A stretch of DNA of 64,000 nt, from NCBI GenBank assembly GCA_030248195.1, contig JASAND010022965.1, forward strand, positions 1 to 64,000. The letters are read 5' to 3'. Of the stretch, positions 22,083 to 34,500 are shown in pieces. This DNA is from Trissonchulus latispiculum. Its lineage: Eukaryota; Nematoda; Enoplea; Enoplida; Ironidae. The position numbers were made by a program, and so were the translations under genes. Numbering within the stretch: the first letter of the stretch is position 1; each line of letters starts with the position of its first letter. A model generated the notes under the pieces. The model saw only the letters and a list, made by a program, of their open reading frames with translations. It made no database searches and was not told where the DNA came from.

Positions 22083-23464
22083 AGACGAGGCGGGTCTTAT
22101 TTCGATTACCTCCACCACTCAAAATCCTTAAAACTTGATCAAATGAGCTAAAACTTACGATGTGTATGTTTTCGACTACGCTGAGTTCAAATATTCCAAA
22201 ATTTTCCGATTTCGCGAAATTCGGTTTTTTCGATTTCTAAGGGAGGACCAAGGGAAGCCAAAAATGTTTTGTCTTCGATTTTGCTGAAAAGCTGTATATA
22301 GGGGTTTTCCGCTTCGTAGAACACGAATCTAAAGTCCGTTTTCGGATTCAGCTTTTCGTTAGCTCAGTATAAGCTTTACATCTTAAACTTAAACCTTTAG
22401 CTTATATATACTGACTTAAACCTTTAGCTTATATATACTAAGCTAACGAAAAGTTGAATTGAAAAACGGACTTCAGACTCGTGTTCCACGATGCCGAAAT
22501 CCCCTATGTATATCAAGAGTTCATCTATTACATATTAGAAGAAGAGGGAGCCACTAGAGGGCTCCTCTTCTTGGCATTGCGTAACGGTGCTTCGACCACA
22601 ATACGCGAATGTTCCCCCGTTTTGTCCACAGGCATACCCCCTCCCCGTTTGGTGGGGGGTAGCCAAAAGTGGTCCCCGTTTGGTGGGGGGGGGTAGCCAA
22701 AAGAGGTCCCCGTTTGGTGGGGGGGGGGTAGGCAGAAAAGGGTCCCCGTTTGGGGGGGTCGTCAAGACAGGCAAAGATTGGCTGAATCTGATTGGCTGAA
22801 TCTGATTGGCTGTTAGCAACTCCCCCCCAAACGGAGACCCCTTTTGCATACTCGCCACCAAACGGGGACCCCTTTTGCATACCCCCCCACCAAACCGGGA
22901 CCTCTTTCGGCTACCCCCCCCCCCCCCCACCAAACGGGGGACCCATTTTCGAATAGAACAAAAACTACCGTAATCCTCTGCTCTACCCCCCACCAAACGG
23001 GGAGGGGTCTCTGCAATCTGATTGGCTGTTGGCTACCCCCCTCCCACCAAACGGGACCTCTTTTCTGCTACCCCCCCCCCCACCAAACGGAGGGGGGTAT
23101 GCTTTGTCGAGCAGAGCTACCCTCACACCAAACGGGAGAACATTCGCGTAGTGTGGGCGGAGCACCGTTACGCAATGCCAAGAAGAGAAGCCCTCTAGTA
23201 CTATATATTAATATAGTGCAATTATGCACTCTTGCCTATATACAGCTTTTCAGCAAAATCGAAGCCAAAAAATTTTCTGTTCCTTTGGTCCCCTCAGAAA
23301 TAGAAAAAATTGAATTTCGCGAAATCGAAAGGTTTTGCGTTGCTATATTTAAACTCAGCGTAGTCGAAAACATACCCATAGTAAATTTTAGCTCATTTGA
23401 TCAAGTTTTAAGGATTTTGAATGGTGGGGGGGGGGGAATCGAATCGAGATAAGACCCGACGAGG
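22083..23464. mobile_element. Palindromic foldback element with nested insertion
   Basis: The left arm starts near GACGAGGCGGGTCTTATTTC and continues through AAAATCCTTAAAACTTGATC, GTCTTCGATTTTGCTGAAAA and CGTTAGCTCAG. The right arm is its complement, ending GATAAGACCCGACGAGG. A second element (22525-23205) interrupts the right arm. The inner arms, centre near 22400, share TATAGGGGTTTTC-type sequence with the foldbacks at 29335-29900 and 51.2-51.4 kb. No protein is encoded. Confidence 0.75.
22525..23205. mobile_element. Foldback with inverted CCCCGTTTGGTGGGG repeat arrays
   Basis: The ends are inverted: TAGAGGGCTCCTCTTCTTGG with GCATTGCGTAACGGTGCT at the left, and AGCACCGTTACGCAATGCC with AAGAAGAG at the right. 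Inside, a roughly 30-bp unit built on CCCCGTTTGGTGGGG and TAGCCAAAAG is repeated several times in plus orientation up to about 22760. It then appears in minus orientation (CCCCCCACCAAACGGGG) from about 22825. The open frames in it are repeat artefacts. Confidence 0.75.
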
Positions 23465-24353
23465 CACCAGATTGGTTGTTATGGCTGGAACGAGGACACG
23501 AAAATTTCTATCGACTTAACGATCTATCGATTTCTATCGAAAGCATCGATTTCTCAAAAGCTACCCAATGGATTCACGTGATTCTTGGCAGGCTGAAAAT
23601 TCGCACTATTGCGGAGGGACATTTTTGGTTTGAGCTTTGAGTTTGAGCGAGTAAACTCAATGTGAAGTTGCGAAATGTGGTGTCATTACACATTTGACTT
23701 GTTTTCTCGAGTATTAGGAGCCATTGAGCCAAATCCAAAAAATGTTCCTCGGCGCGCATGCCCATTCGTATCATGGTACAGAAAGAAATTTTGACCGATT
23801 CTACAGTTTGAAAATCGATGTACAAAGATCAACGGTCTAGGCATATTTAGCTGGTATGATAAAAAAAGTAAAATATTTTGGTATTCTTAAAATGAGGTGA
23901 ATTTACACATAATAAGCTTCAAAATGACGTATAGATCACTCTCCAACTCCAGAAACTGCGAAAGCTGTTTCAAAATACACCGCACAAAAGGATACCACCA
24001 CCTTAAAAAATCTATAAATAAAATAATATACCAAGGCGTGACCTTTGGGTTTTGTATAGACTAAACCCTACCACTCAAATTTGCCTGCCAATCTTTGGTT
24101 CAGGAGCTGGTCTGGGAGGGGGGGGGTCCAAGCCGCCCAGTCCGGACAAGGTACAAGCCCTACCAGAGCCAGCGATAATGGATGTTTTAAAGCTGCCCAA
24201 CTGGCTATATTCATTTCAGAACAGTGCGCAGTCACAAGCACGGCAAAAGGAATGAAAAAAGCTAACGTGATGTGACGCAATTTCGTTGCTTGTAAAGTGA
24301 AGCGGTCAAGGCTGGACTCACCTCCTCTGTAATTACTATTATTATTACTAATA
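23465..24353. other. No recognisable gene
   Basis: AT-rich sequence with TCGAT-rich stretch at 23515-23555. No exon or RNA gene seen. Confidence 0.45.
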
Positions 24354-24360
24354 CTATTAC

Positions 24361-25351
24361 TACAGTGCAGCTCGAAATCACATACAACAGATCCCAGCAT
24401 CCGGATCAGTGACTGCAGTTAAGACTCAGTGACTGCAGTCAAGCCATTGACGTCATTGTTTTGGTTTGGCTTTAGTGGTAATGTTCGTATTGCAAGGTGA
24501 TAAAGTAGATTCACTGACTGCAGTCACCTCCAGTCCGACTGAATCTTTCTGCTTTACATATGTATGAAATGAAGCAAGTGCAAAAAGTTTTGCTTCAGCC
24601 AGACAACAGCTGAAACTAAAAGACAGTTTATAGCAAGGAAAATGCCGCGATTGGCAAGCTCAAAGCCATGAGTTAAAGCCAAATATGTAGTTATTATTTC
24701 AGAATCTTACTGTCAGAAGTTTACAACGACTTAACGTCAACATTTGCTTTATAAAACTATTTAATTTATTTATTTTATTGAACAATTGCTACTAACAAAG
24801 CTTTGTAGGATTTTACATACAAACGAGAACACTTTGTAATGAGCAATTGCTCAGAAGACAGACAGTGAGATAGTATTTATCCCAAAAGCTAGCGTAGTTT
24901 TCTGCTGTATTACATAACAAACTGATTTAGAAGGAGATGAAAAATGATTTATAAAAACTAAACAAATTTCCCACGTGTTAAGGTTAACTAAAAATGCTAT
25001 TCTTCAAATCTAGCTTTCAACTGATAACAATGATTGAACATAACATTCAACTAACCAAAGCTACGAAAGATTTTGTTTCTTGCTATAAACTGTCTTTTAG
25101 TTTCAGCTTTTCTCTGGCTGAAGCAAAACTTTTTGCACTTGCTTCATTTCATACATAAAGCAGAAAGATTCAGTCGGACTGGAGGTGACTGCAGTCAGTG
25201 AATCTACTTTATCACCTTGCAATACGAACATTACCACTAAAGCCAAACCAAAACAATGACGTCAATGGCTTGACTGCAGTCACTGAGTCTTAACTGCAGT
25301 CACTGATCCCGATGCTGGGATCTGTTGTATGTGATTTCGAGCTGTACTGTA
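24361..25351. mobile_element. 991-bp element with 275-bp terminal inverted repeats and 7-bp TSD
   Basis: The left TIR (24361-24637) starts TACAGTGCAGCTCGAAATC; the right TIR (25079-25351) ends GATTTCGAGCTGTACTGTA. The flanks are CTATTAC at 24354-24360 and 25352-25358. The TIRs contain several GTGACTGCAGT/ACTGCAGTCA motifs, each a possible transposase site. The 440-bp centre has no coding capacity. Long TIRs and a 7-bp TSD do not settle the superfamily (P-like or Mutator-like are candidates). The element ends 56 bp before the phosphatase start codon. Confidence 0.9.
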
Positions 25352-25382
25352 CTATTACATAGGTCGCACCTTAACGTGTTTG

Positions 25383-25390
25383 TTATTCAG
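25383..25390 (+). promoter_or_regulatory. Probable trans-splice (or 5'-UTR) acceptor site
   Basis: TTATTCAG lies 17 nt before the ATG at 25408, after a T-rich stretch. In nematodes such a site upstream of the first coding exon commonly accepts a spliced leader. A conventional 5'-UTR intron is the alternative. Confidence 0.5.
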
Positions 25391-25407
25391 TCAGTGACTA
25401 TCCCTTG

Positions 25408-25537
25408 ATGCTGAACAAGTTCAAGACCCTGGTTGTGGGACCTGGCCCTTCTGATCAAGATCATCCTCCGGATCCCGGAAAACCAGGAATGGTTATGGAC
25501 ATGTCGGAAAGCGCCTGGGTTTCCGGCCTAATTCCAG
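25408..25537 (+). CDS. Phosphatase exon 1 (residues 1-44)
   Basis: Starts at ATG, ends CCAG before GTATGA, phase 1. It encodes the short N-terminal helix and a Pro/Asp-rich linker ending AWVSGLIPG. The start is chosen because MLNKFKTLV aligns with the start of PPM1H and because an acceptor-like site lies just upstream. Confidence 0.85.
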
Positions 25538-28500
25538 GTATGACTAAATATTAAGATTGCTACTAAACTGCACTGCCGGCTTCGTCCGCTTCTTTTTATT
25601 TTTACAGAAATATATAGATGCATCAGGATTGAGTGTGGCGAAAACTAACATTCATTAATAATCTTAGAAGCCCCAAGGTGACTATTAGTCAACCTTTTCT
25701 GCTATAACTAGCATAATTTCCTCAAACGGTTAACTTCTTTTACTGGGTCAAACACAGGTACACTAATGCTACTTCTGTTGTAGTATAGGCAATAGCAGGA
25801 AGACGCTACTACCTTTCCTCCAATTTCCTTTCGCGAAGTGTTTCGTGATTTTTCCTTCAAAACTCCTAAAAATTACCTGTAAAACGCCCAAACCCCCCTT
25901 AAAATGTTGAATTTCTTTATCTATTCATTTACTGGAATGTCTGGTATTTGTGATGTGTTTTCGGATGCGAAAATGTATATTTTTCATAATATAATGCTAT
26001 CTTCATGGTTAACTTTCGTGAAAACATCAAAATTATTTATTTCCTTTAATAACTGTAAAGATAACACTAGCACGGAAATTGTTTTGTATTTGGCTTGCCG
26101 GAGATCGAGCACGAAAATCACCTTATATCAGTCCTTATTTCGCAATGCTTTCTCCGACTCGTAATCATTAGTCACACCACCTTCAGTTGAGGAATTTTCT
26201 TTGTAGTGAACGGCGGTTGGTCAAACCTTGGGGATCCTACGTTCTCTCTCCTGCCTATGCTATTAGGGGTCCGCCCGAATTTCTCTAACCTCCACTGAAA
26301 AACCCTTTTATTTTTCTAATTCTTGCTCTCAACCAGAGTTGGCAAACGGGACGAATTCTTGGATCCCATCCTATCCCACTAGATTTTCTATTTCACCGTA
26401 CCACCCCATCCCACTTGTCCACACTGCCTATTTCCAATTCCATTTAATCCCACTTTCAATATTTAACCTTATAATTGTTGTAATATCGAAATTTTAATAC
26501 TGGCACAATGACTGGAAGAACTCCATGTTTTGCATGCAGTCAACAAAGCTCAAAACAATTGCTAAGCCGCATGTTAATGGTGTAGAAAGTTTGACCACCG
26601 TTTATAGCTGTTTAACGTATGGAGCAAGATAACGTATTTATTTTTGAGAAATCGAGAGTAGAATCTCGTTTAAATCTAAAACTAATCTAATCTGTAATCT
26701 AATCTATATTTGAAAATTTTAATTTCTGCCCATTTTTTGTTGCAATAAAAAATTTTGCTTTCACGATCAAAAGCTCCAGCTGCATATTTTTCTTCTTGCA
26801 GTCTTTTCACGATAATGCCAATTTGCACAATTTCGGAATTTCTAACTTTCCGGATTTGAAAAAGTTCATAGCCACAATATAGGTAAGGTATTATTCGAAA
26901 ACTATTAACGTGCTGAAAACTGTTCTGATAAAACAAACTCTTGAAAATGCACTCAATCCCCGGAATTTGCGAAAACCGGATTTCCATTTTTTGTAATTTT
27001 CCAATACCCCACATTTTAAAGCACAATATATGCTGAGCAAATTTTCTAATAGAACCAGTAGATTTTAAAATGCACCAAATTTCGGGAATTCACTCCCGGA
27101 ATTCATTAAAGCGGGATTTATGCAGCTTTAGCTAGGGAGTATTTTGTGAATTACGCGAGGATGTTCCGCGAATTGACTCTATTATATACAGCTCAACTCA
27201 TCAAAAAGCTTTCAAATGAAACCCATTTTGTGGGATATTAGAAAAAATCGAAGAATCGAGAAAATTTAAAAATTCGCAATCCGGAAACCAGTAGATTTTC
27301 GTAAAAACCTTGTGAAAGCAAAATATGCAGAGAGGTCATTTCTATTCAATGTTATAGGGTAAAACGGGGTAATAAGGGACAAAAACGTTTTGCATTTCCG
27401 AAGATTTCACTAAGGGCCTTTTCGCGAATGGGTTAAACGAGTTATATTTAACTCGATCCTTTTCGCGAATGGGTTAAACGAGTTAAAATTAACTCGCCGA
27501 GTTAAGCAGAGTTCAAATTTTTAACTCTACGCTCATTCGCAAAAAGAGTTAAAAATTAACTCTTTTAACTTTACTCTTTTCGTGAATGACACGCAGAGTT
27601 AAAAAGCTACAGAGTTAAATTTAACTCTACCCTTTTCATGAATGGGTTAAATTTAACTCTTTTAACTCGCTCACGATATTTTACATTGAATCTTAACCTG
27701 CGTCTCAGAAAATCTTCTATGCTTTACATTGTTATTGCCATATTTTACGCACGTAATAGAGCTTTAAATATGAGAAGATAATCCAACCAATGAAAGCGCA
27801 ACACATAATTTCATTGGATGGTTCAAAATGCTTCAAAATAAGCTTGCCAATGTTCTGCTGAATTATTTACACAAAGCCACGAAATAGGCTAATACTTAAT
27901 AAAAATAGAGGGAACAACTAATGTTTTAAATGTGCTGCATTTTTAGATATAATAATTAAATAAAATTAATTAAATTGAAATAATTAATTATCATTATAAA
28001 TAGGCTCTAAATAATTTTTTGTAAGTTATTTAACACCACCTATAAATGCAAATTTGAAGTATGTATGAGAGCTGTCAACATGAAAAGCCGAATCAACGGG
28101 ACACTACAACCAACCGAAAGCTCAATTTTTTTTCTTGAAAAGTGGAGTAATTAAAGCGCTAGTTTTGCCATAAAAATTACTGTAAACTTTAAAAATTTTG
28201 AATTTTTGACTTTGAAAGGACATCTAGACAAATGTTACGCGAACTTAGTTGCAACTGGTTATGTTTATCAGAATTACAGTACAGGATCAATTGTTATCCC
28301 AACTACGATTCTATGGGCAACCATTTCAATTCAAATTTGAAATCTTTACTGAATTTTAGTAAATAAACATTTTTCCATTTAATTTTGCTGCATCTATTTG
28401 TTTTAGTAGTAAAGTTTAGTTGAAATTGACCAAAATTGTTCCAGCTTTCAGGAAAACCAAGCGAATCCGATTTTGCCGAAAATACTAAATAAATCGGTTT

Positions 28501-31500
28501 AAAAACTGCAAGTTACACATTCCCCCGGAAGGAAAGCCGCCCGAATCGCCGTACATAGTACAGGATGACGCTACATTAAAGATGTAATAAATGAATAAAT
28601 ATCTTCTTTTGTTGTTTTATTTTATTTAAAAGTTTCCAAACGTAAAGACGTTTTTTTAAATTCTCAAATGGTGAAAAGTTTGGACATTGCGTAAGCAAAA
28701 ATTATTATTATTTTAACTCTTTTCACGTATGCAGAGAGTTAATTTTAACACTACCAGTTTTAACTCTTTTAACTGTATTCGCGAATGCACAGAGTTAATT
28801 TTAACTCTGCCAATTTTAACTTTTTTAACTCTTTGATTTTTAACCCTGCAGAGTTAAAAGAGTTAAAAACAGGCAGAGTTAAATTTAACCCTGCGCATAC
28901 ATGAAAAGGGTTAAAAGAGTTAATTTTAACTCTACTCTACTCCACCCATTCGCGAAAAGGCCCTAAGATGAAGGATTAAACCTTTCTATCTGGTTCAATA
29001 CGCAACCAAATTTTATGATTTATGTATCAAATTGAAGCTTTGTTTGTTCCGAACTTTTTGCTATAGTGTTTATTTTGCTCAAGTAGAAGAATTTTGGAAT
29101 ATGTTAATAAAATTGGAAAAGATTGCCATTTTTTCGAAAACCGGGTTTTAAGGGACATAATCAGGGATATTAAGGGACAGGCCTGGATATTAAGGGACAG
29201 CGTATATGATTTGTGTGTAAATTGGCCCTATTGCTTAGCCCACTAACACTCCAGCTAAATAATCAAAATTTGAATAATTTCAAAATAGGTCTAAATACCT
29301 CAAGACTTTGAATTTATGCTATTTAAGCTTGAGCTATGCTATTGCTTTTGCGCTTCCCCCCCAGCCCTAACTTTTGATTTTTTTGACCAATAACTTTGAA
29401 ATTTGGTATGGGTGCATACTGGAGGCTGGTGAATTCAAAAATTAAAAAAATTTTAAATTTTAAAAAATTTTAAAAAATTTTAAATTTTTGTTTGGTAAGG
29501 TAATTTTGCTGAAAACATGCATACAGGGGTTTTCTGGGGCGCTGAGCACGAATCTGAAATCCGTTTTTCGATTCAGCTTGTCGTTAGCTCAGAATAAGCT
29601 TACATGTTAAGCTTACAACTTTAGCTTACACTGAGCTAACGAAAAGCTGAATCGAAAAACGGATTTCAGATTCGTGCTCAGCGCCCCAGAAAACCCCTGT
29701 ATGCATGTTTTCAGCAAAATTTTTTTCAAAAAATTTTTTGGTTCCCCTTGGTCCCCCCTTACCAAACAAAAATTTAAAATTTTTTAATTTTTGAATTCAC
29801 GAGCCTCCAGTATGCACCCACACCAAATTTCAAAGTTATTAGTCAAACAAATCAAAAGTTAGGGCTGGGGCGGGGGGGAAAAGCGCAAAAGATCCCCTCA
29901 AGATTTTCAAAATTCAAAAAATTTTAAATTTTAAAATTTTTTAAAATTTTGTAAAAAACCTTTTTCTTGATAGAGTCTATGATGCTGCACATTTTTTATC
30001 ATTGCACCATTTGTTAAAAATGCTTCCTGCGTTTACTATAGCAGTTTTAAAGTTTGAAGATCAAAGAGTTCTGCCGCTTTTAAAAGTTTTACTCGAATTG
30101 GGATTTAATCACGAATTTTGGCTACATCACAGTCATTTATCTGACATTAGCTAAAAATTATTTTGGTATTCAAATCTGTGTTTTGACCTGAGCTCAAATA
30201 TAGTGTGAAGTTAGCACCGGCAGGAAAGATATAAATTATACTTGAGATTCTAAGCCTAAGTGAAAATAGCATTTCATTTGTTGAACGCTCAAGTATTTTC
30301 TATCACTCTTGTCTAAATTCGTAGGTTCGATAGCTAATAATTGTATTCCTCCATATTGGGTTGACTTGTCGCAGTTGTGGGTAGAAGTTGACGAAGAAAG
30401 GTTGGGTTCAAAGTTGGGTGATTAGTTGTGGGTTTTTGATTATTATCTCTGTCGCTCAGTCGGCTTCGGCCGGAGTTTTGTGGTTCGAGCTGTATTTTGG
30501 TAAAGTTCATATTTTGGGTGAAATTTATGTTCTGATCTAATTTTGTCATCGAGTTCTTGTTTTAAATTAAATAAACCGTTGTAATCTTTTTACTGAATTC
30601 TAGTTGGTCAGGCCGAACATTACTCCAATGTCACACACCACGTTTGTTCACCTGTAGTTGAGTCTTATCCTAGGGAATAAAGTCAGACAACAACGTTTTA
30701 CTAAGTTCAGTAGAGTCAAACTTCACAATAGAGCAGAATAACATATAGGCGGCATGTTTCTTTGATCTTAAGAGTTTAAAATGGCTGTACGGAGAGCTAG
30801 AAGAATTTTTGACAGGTGGTCCAGGAAAGAAAAATGTTCGGCATCCTAAATAGTACCTAATGGCACCAAAAATTTACAATTCCACGGTGCCCCTTAATAC
30901 CCTGAATTGTCCCTATTTGTCCCCCCCTACGTCCCTTAATAGCCGAAATAGCTATTAGCTGGAAAAGTGTAATCGTGCAAAACAGGCCAAAAATCTTGGA
31001 AACAACCAAATTCTTTAAAAAGGACGACGCTACAATATTCGCCACATTTTGCTCCTTCTAACGATGTAAAACTTGCTGTCCAAATAAGAAAATCGAGTAT
31101 GGTAGCTCAATTTACAATCTTTGAAATTTAAAAAAGTGGGACGAATTGAAATTACAGAAAACGAGTGCTTCCAAATGATTCTTAATATCTTTTGCTTGGA
31201 TAACAACTATTACACGATCGAGACGTCATTCGATAGAGGAGAAACAGGGCTTTCGTTTGCTGTATTGTCCAAAAGGATTGTTTTTCTAATGCGAAGTGAC
31301 ATTCGAAAAAACCGCAACATTGTCCCTTATTATCAGGTGTTCCTTATTTATTACCCCGTTTTACCTTATACAAATTTTGCTTGGTTAGAATTGTATGTTT
31401 GGAAACTTTGGTTTTCCTTGAATGTTGAATGTTTACAAAGTGTAGCAGGCTGCACTCTTAAATGACTGGACTGGACTCCTGCAGAAATTAAAGAAATTCT

Positions 31501-34500
31501 TGTGGTTTTCTACAAAAGTGCTCCTATGCAGTCACTTACTAGCGGAGCATACTGTATTTTCCACAAAAGTAACTTTTGTATTTTTACCGGCCTCTGGAAT
31601 AGTAAAAAATACGGGAGTTTTCTGTCGAAAATACTAGACAAACCTGTAGTTTTGTTTGACTTTATTTGACAAGCCTAAATCGGATACCAATCCTGTAATT
31701 TTTACAAGACAAAACCTGTAAATTTTACTGGAGCGACCTGTTATTTCAACAAGGGGGGCAGGTGTGGAGGTGGGCGGCCGCTCCCAAAATATTTTCGGCA
31801 GGGAGCAGCCGTTACGAAAAATTCACCCACGGGGTGTTGAAAGACTGAAAAGTTGAAAAAATTCAAAAATTTCAGTCTTCAAAAATTATGATCACTGTCG
31901 CCCTTATATACTCAGTTTGCGTTATCAGCGTATCGAGTGCTTTCCTGTAGAGTAAACCTGTAAACCAGTGAAAACTACAGGTTTCATTTGTATTGAATAC
32001 TGGTCTAACTTGTAATCCATTCTATCAAAGAAGATCCCGTAAAAACCACCAACGATGTCCTATAGAGATTACAGGATGCAACCTGTATTTTCTACAAAAG
32101 CTTTTGTATTTTTCATCTAAAAGGGATTCCTGTAGTTTCTACTGGAACATTTCTAACAGTGTGGGTATATGCCTAGCAATATGATCAAAACCGTGAAAGC
32201 AAGTTAAGAACATTAGAACAAAATTTTGCAGACCTTGTTAAATGGAAACCCAAAAGAGTAAAATTAAAAATAAATAACTTGAAGAATTAAGATTAAATTG
32301 TAAAATTAGCTTTTCCCAGTACTGTTGCTCACCGGCCCCAATTTTTGTGGGCCGGCTGGCCGCAAAGCTTGAGACGCCAGGCCACACAATGACGGTAAAC
32401 TGTGAAATATTTGATAGTGTTCAACACGGATAGTAGCCAATTTAAGGTGATAACCCGAAATAACTGTCACGGGCCGACCAGCTGGCCCCTAATCGGTCGG
32501 CATCCTGTTCTCTGTCATTTTTCTACAGGCCAGCTTGTCTGGACAGGGCCAGGGAACAATGTAATATCTGAGCTGAGTCGAATTTTAATCTAGGTTCTTA
32601 TCCTAAGTCAACGCTATGGGTCAAAGAATCCCTCTATCTCGGACATGGCACAAGCCTTACCGCCGTCGGGGACAAGGGGTAACGTAAAAATGGCAAAGGG
32701 GTAAGCAAAAAATATAAGGAAAACAACACTACAATTTTGAAACATTTCCGGCTTGGTCGGAATTTTTTAGCTGAAATTTTTAATGTTTGTAAAAATTGGG
32801 CAAAATGTTAAAATTTGTTCTAAAAACTGAGCATTTGGTCGCAAATTTAAAAGAAATCGCAAATCATTCACTAATCGCAAATCGTCCAAGCTCCTGTAAG
32901 AATTTCAGTCCGAGGTACTAGCCTTCGTAAAGTTTTCTGAGTTCTGTGCGGTCCAGATCCTATATTAAATGTATGGTTCTTATTAGTTTTACTTCCTCTT
33001 TATGTGCGTTTGCTAAAAGGATTAGGCTGTGTTTACTGTGTTGAAAAGCTACCAAAACATTATAGAACTAGAAGGCAGGTAAAGGTTGCACAGCTATTTA
33101 AAAATCTATTCACAATAATTGCGCCTAAGAAGCAAAACCCGGGGTATACAGTTTATCATAATACTGAACAGACGTTTTCATGGAAAAATTTGACGAAAAT
33201 ATTATATTTTTCAAAATTTGGAAACGCCGTTTGAAGGCAGTGCAGGGCAAAATGATTCCACTGATCCCATGTGGGATGGGTTTTCAATCCCATTCCATCC
33301 CATCATATCCCATGTGATCCGTGGGATCCCATCCCAGATGCCAACACTGCTCTTAACTCAACTCACACACCCACCTCCATTCGTGCTCAGTTTCCAGTTT
33401 TCCCTAATTCCCCTTCTTCCCCCAATTTTTGTAGCTTTGCTTCCCCTCCCCCAAACCTTGTGCTTACTGGTAGCCAGTAAGTTTGCATTAATTTTGCCTT
33501 ATTTTGTAACTTCCGTTGGCATAACTATAATTGATAAAATCTACAGTTGCCTAAATTACGTTTTCTTTAATTTTGGTTTAGATTTGAGTTAATTCTAATT
33601 TCTAGGTAAACGCTCCGAGGTTGGCCTAGGGTATTTCTAGCGTGTTACTAGGTCCAACCTCCCCCTTTCTAATCAGGCGCCAGACAGTCCGGCGTCCTCC
33701 AAAAAATCGTATCCCCCACACCTGGCGAGGTGCGTCAGGGATCTAAAAGAGAGCCACCTGGACTGATCTCCTTAGCAGTCAGGGATTGTGTTACATTGCG
33801 CCAGTCCTCTGTAGTGGTGGTGGTGCCGTGCAAACTCCAGGGCTTCTCCCTTACACTGTCCTTATATCATTCACATTAGAGTTTGTAGTCACTGGATGTT
33901 TGCATTTTTGATGAGGTGGGAAAGTTCAGATCCTTTTGATATAAAATTGTCGGTGCAATTTTATATTCCATATCCATAACAACCGAAGTTTTGGTGAAAG
34001 CTTAGGAGATGAAATGTTTTGCTCTCTCGGACCCCATGGGTGTTTTGACCGAATATTAGAAAATTCAGCTTCTAGAAAATGTTTCAAAACTGCGTTTGTA
34101 GCACATTCCATTGATTTATGGGTTTTAATGAACCGGATTAACTGAGCTTGTGAAGGAAGAGGATCATAATCATGAATTTCAATATAATAAAAACTGTTCA
34201 TATATAATTAAGCGGTTCTGTGATTTTATTTGTAGGGGCAGAAACTCCGCGATTTCCCTATGCGAGACCGGAATTTTTGATGCTTATTTCTGAAGATGAA
34301 GTCATTGTATCCGGTGATCAGAGCACTCGGCCCGTTCTAGTACCGAAAGATCCTCTAAGAATGCCTCTGTATGCTGGATATGCAGAGTAAGTGGAGATTG
34401 GCTCATCTGTAGAAAGGCCAAAATAGGATTTAATGTAAAGATTCATTTTGAGTACAAAATATACCGGACTTGAAACTGGTTCTTTCCTGAATTACAAAAC

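Larger units (their letters stand above)
27357..31366. mobile_element. 4-kb element with GGTAAAACGGGG termini, TATA flanks
   Basis: The left terminus GGGTAAAACGGGGTAATAA follows TATA at 27353-27356. The right terminus TTATTACCCCGTTTTACC ends just before TTATA, with TATA at 31367-31370. Subterminal copies of TAAGGGACA occur at both ends (27375, 29150-29200, 30885-30950, 31320). It contains a Harbinger-like MITE and a palindromic foldback. No transposase was recognised; the superfamily is not assigned. Confidence 0.7.
26334..33349. mobile_element. hAT-like element filling most of phosphatase intron 1
   Basis: The left end is CAGAGTTGGCAAACGGGACG and the right end is CATCCCAGATGCCAACACTG. They are flanked by CTCTCAAC (26326-26333) and CTCTTAAC (33350-33357), an 8-bp TSD with one mismatch. 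Subterminal regions are arrays of CATCCCATCCC-like motifs in opposite orientation. Its interior holds at least the TATA-flanked element (27357-31366) and the MITE at 31453-32161. No intact transposase is visible. A related left end is at 43715. Confidence 0.75.

Noticed and set aside
22535..23452. Several open frames of 70-200 codons with Pro/Thr- or Gly-rich products
   Set aside because: They are translations of the CCCCGTTTGGTGGGG repeat arrays in different frames.
26682..27026. 114-codon minus-strand frame
   Set aside because: The sequence is partly shared with 53640-53770 as repeat DNA and the product has no family pattern.
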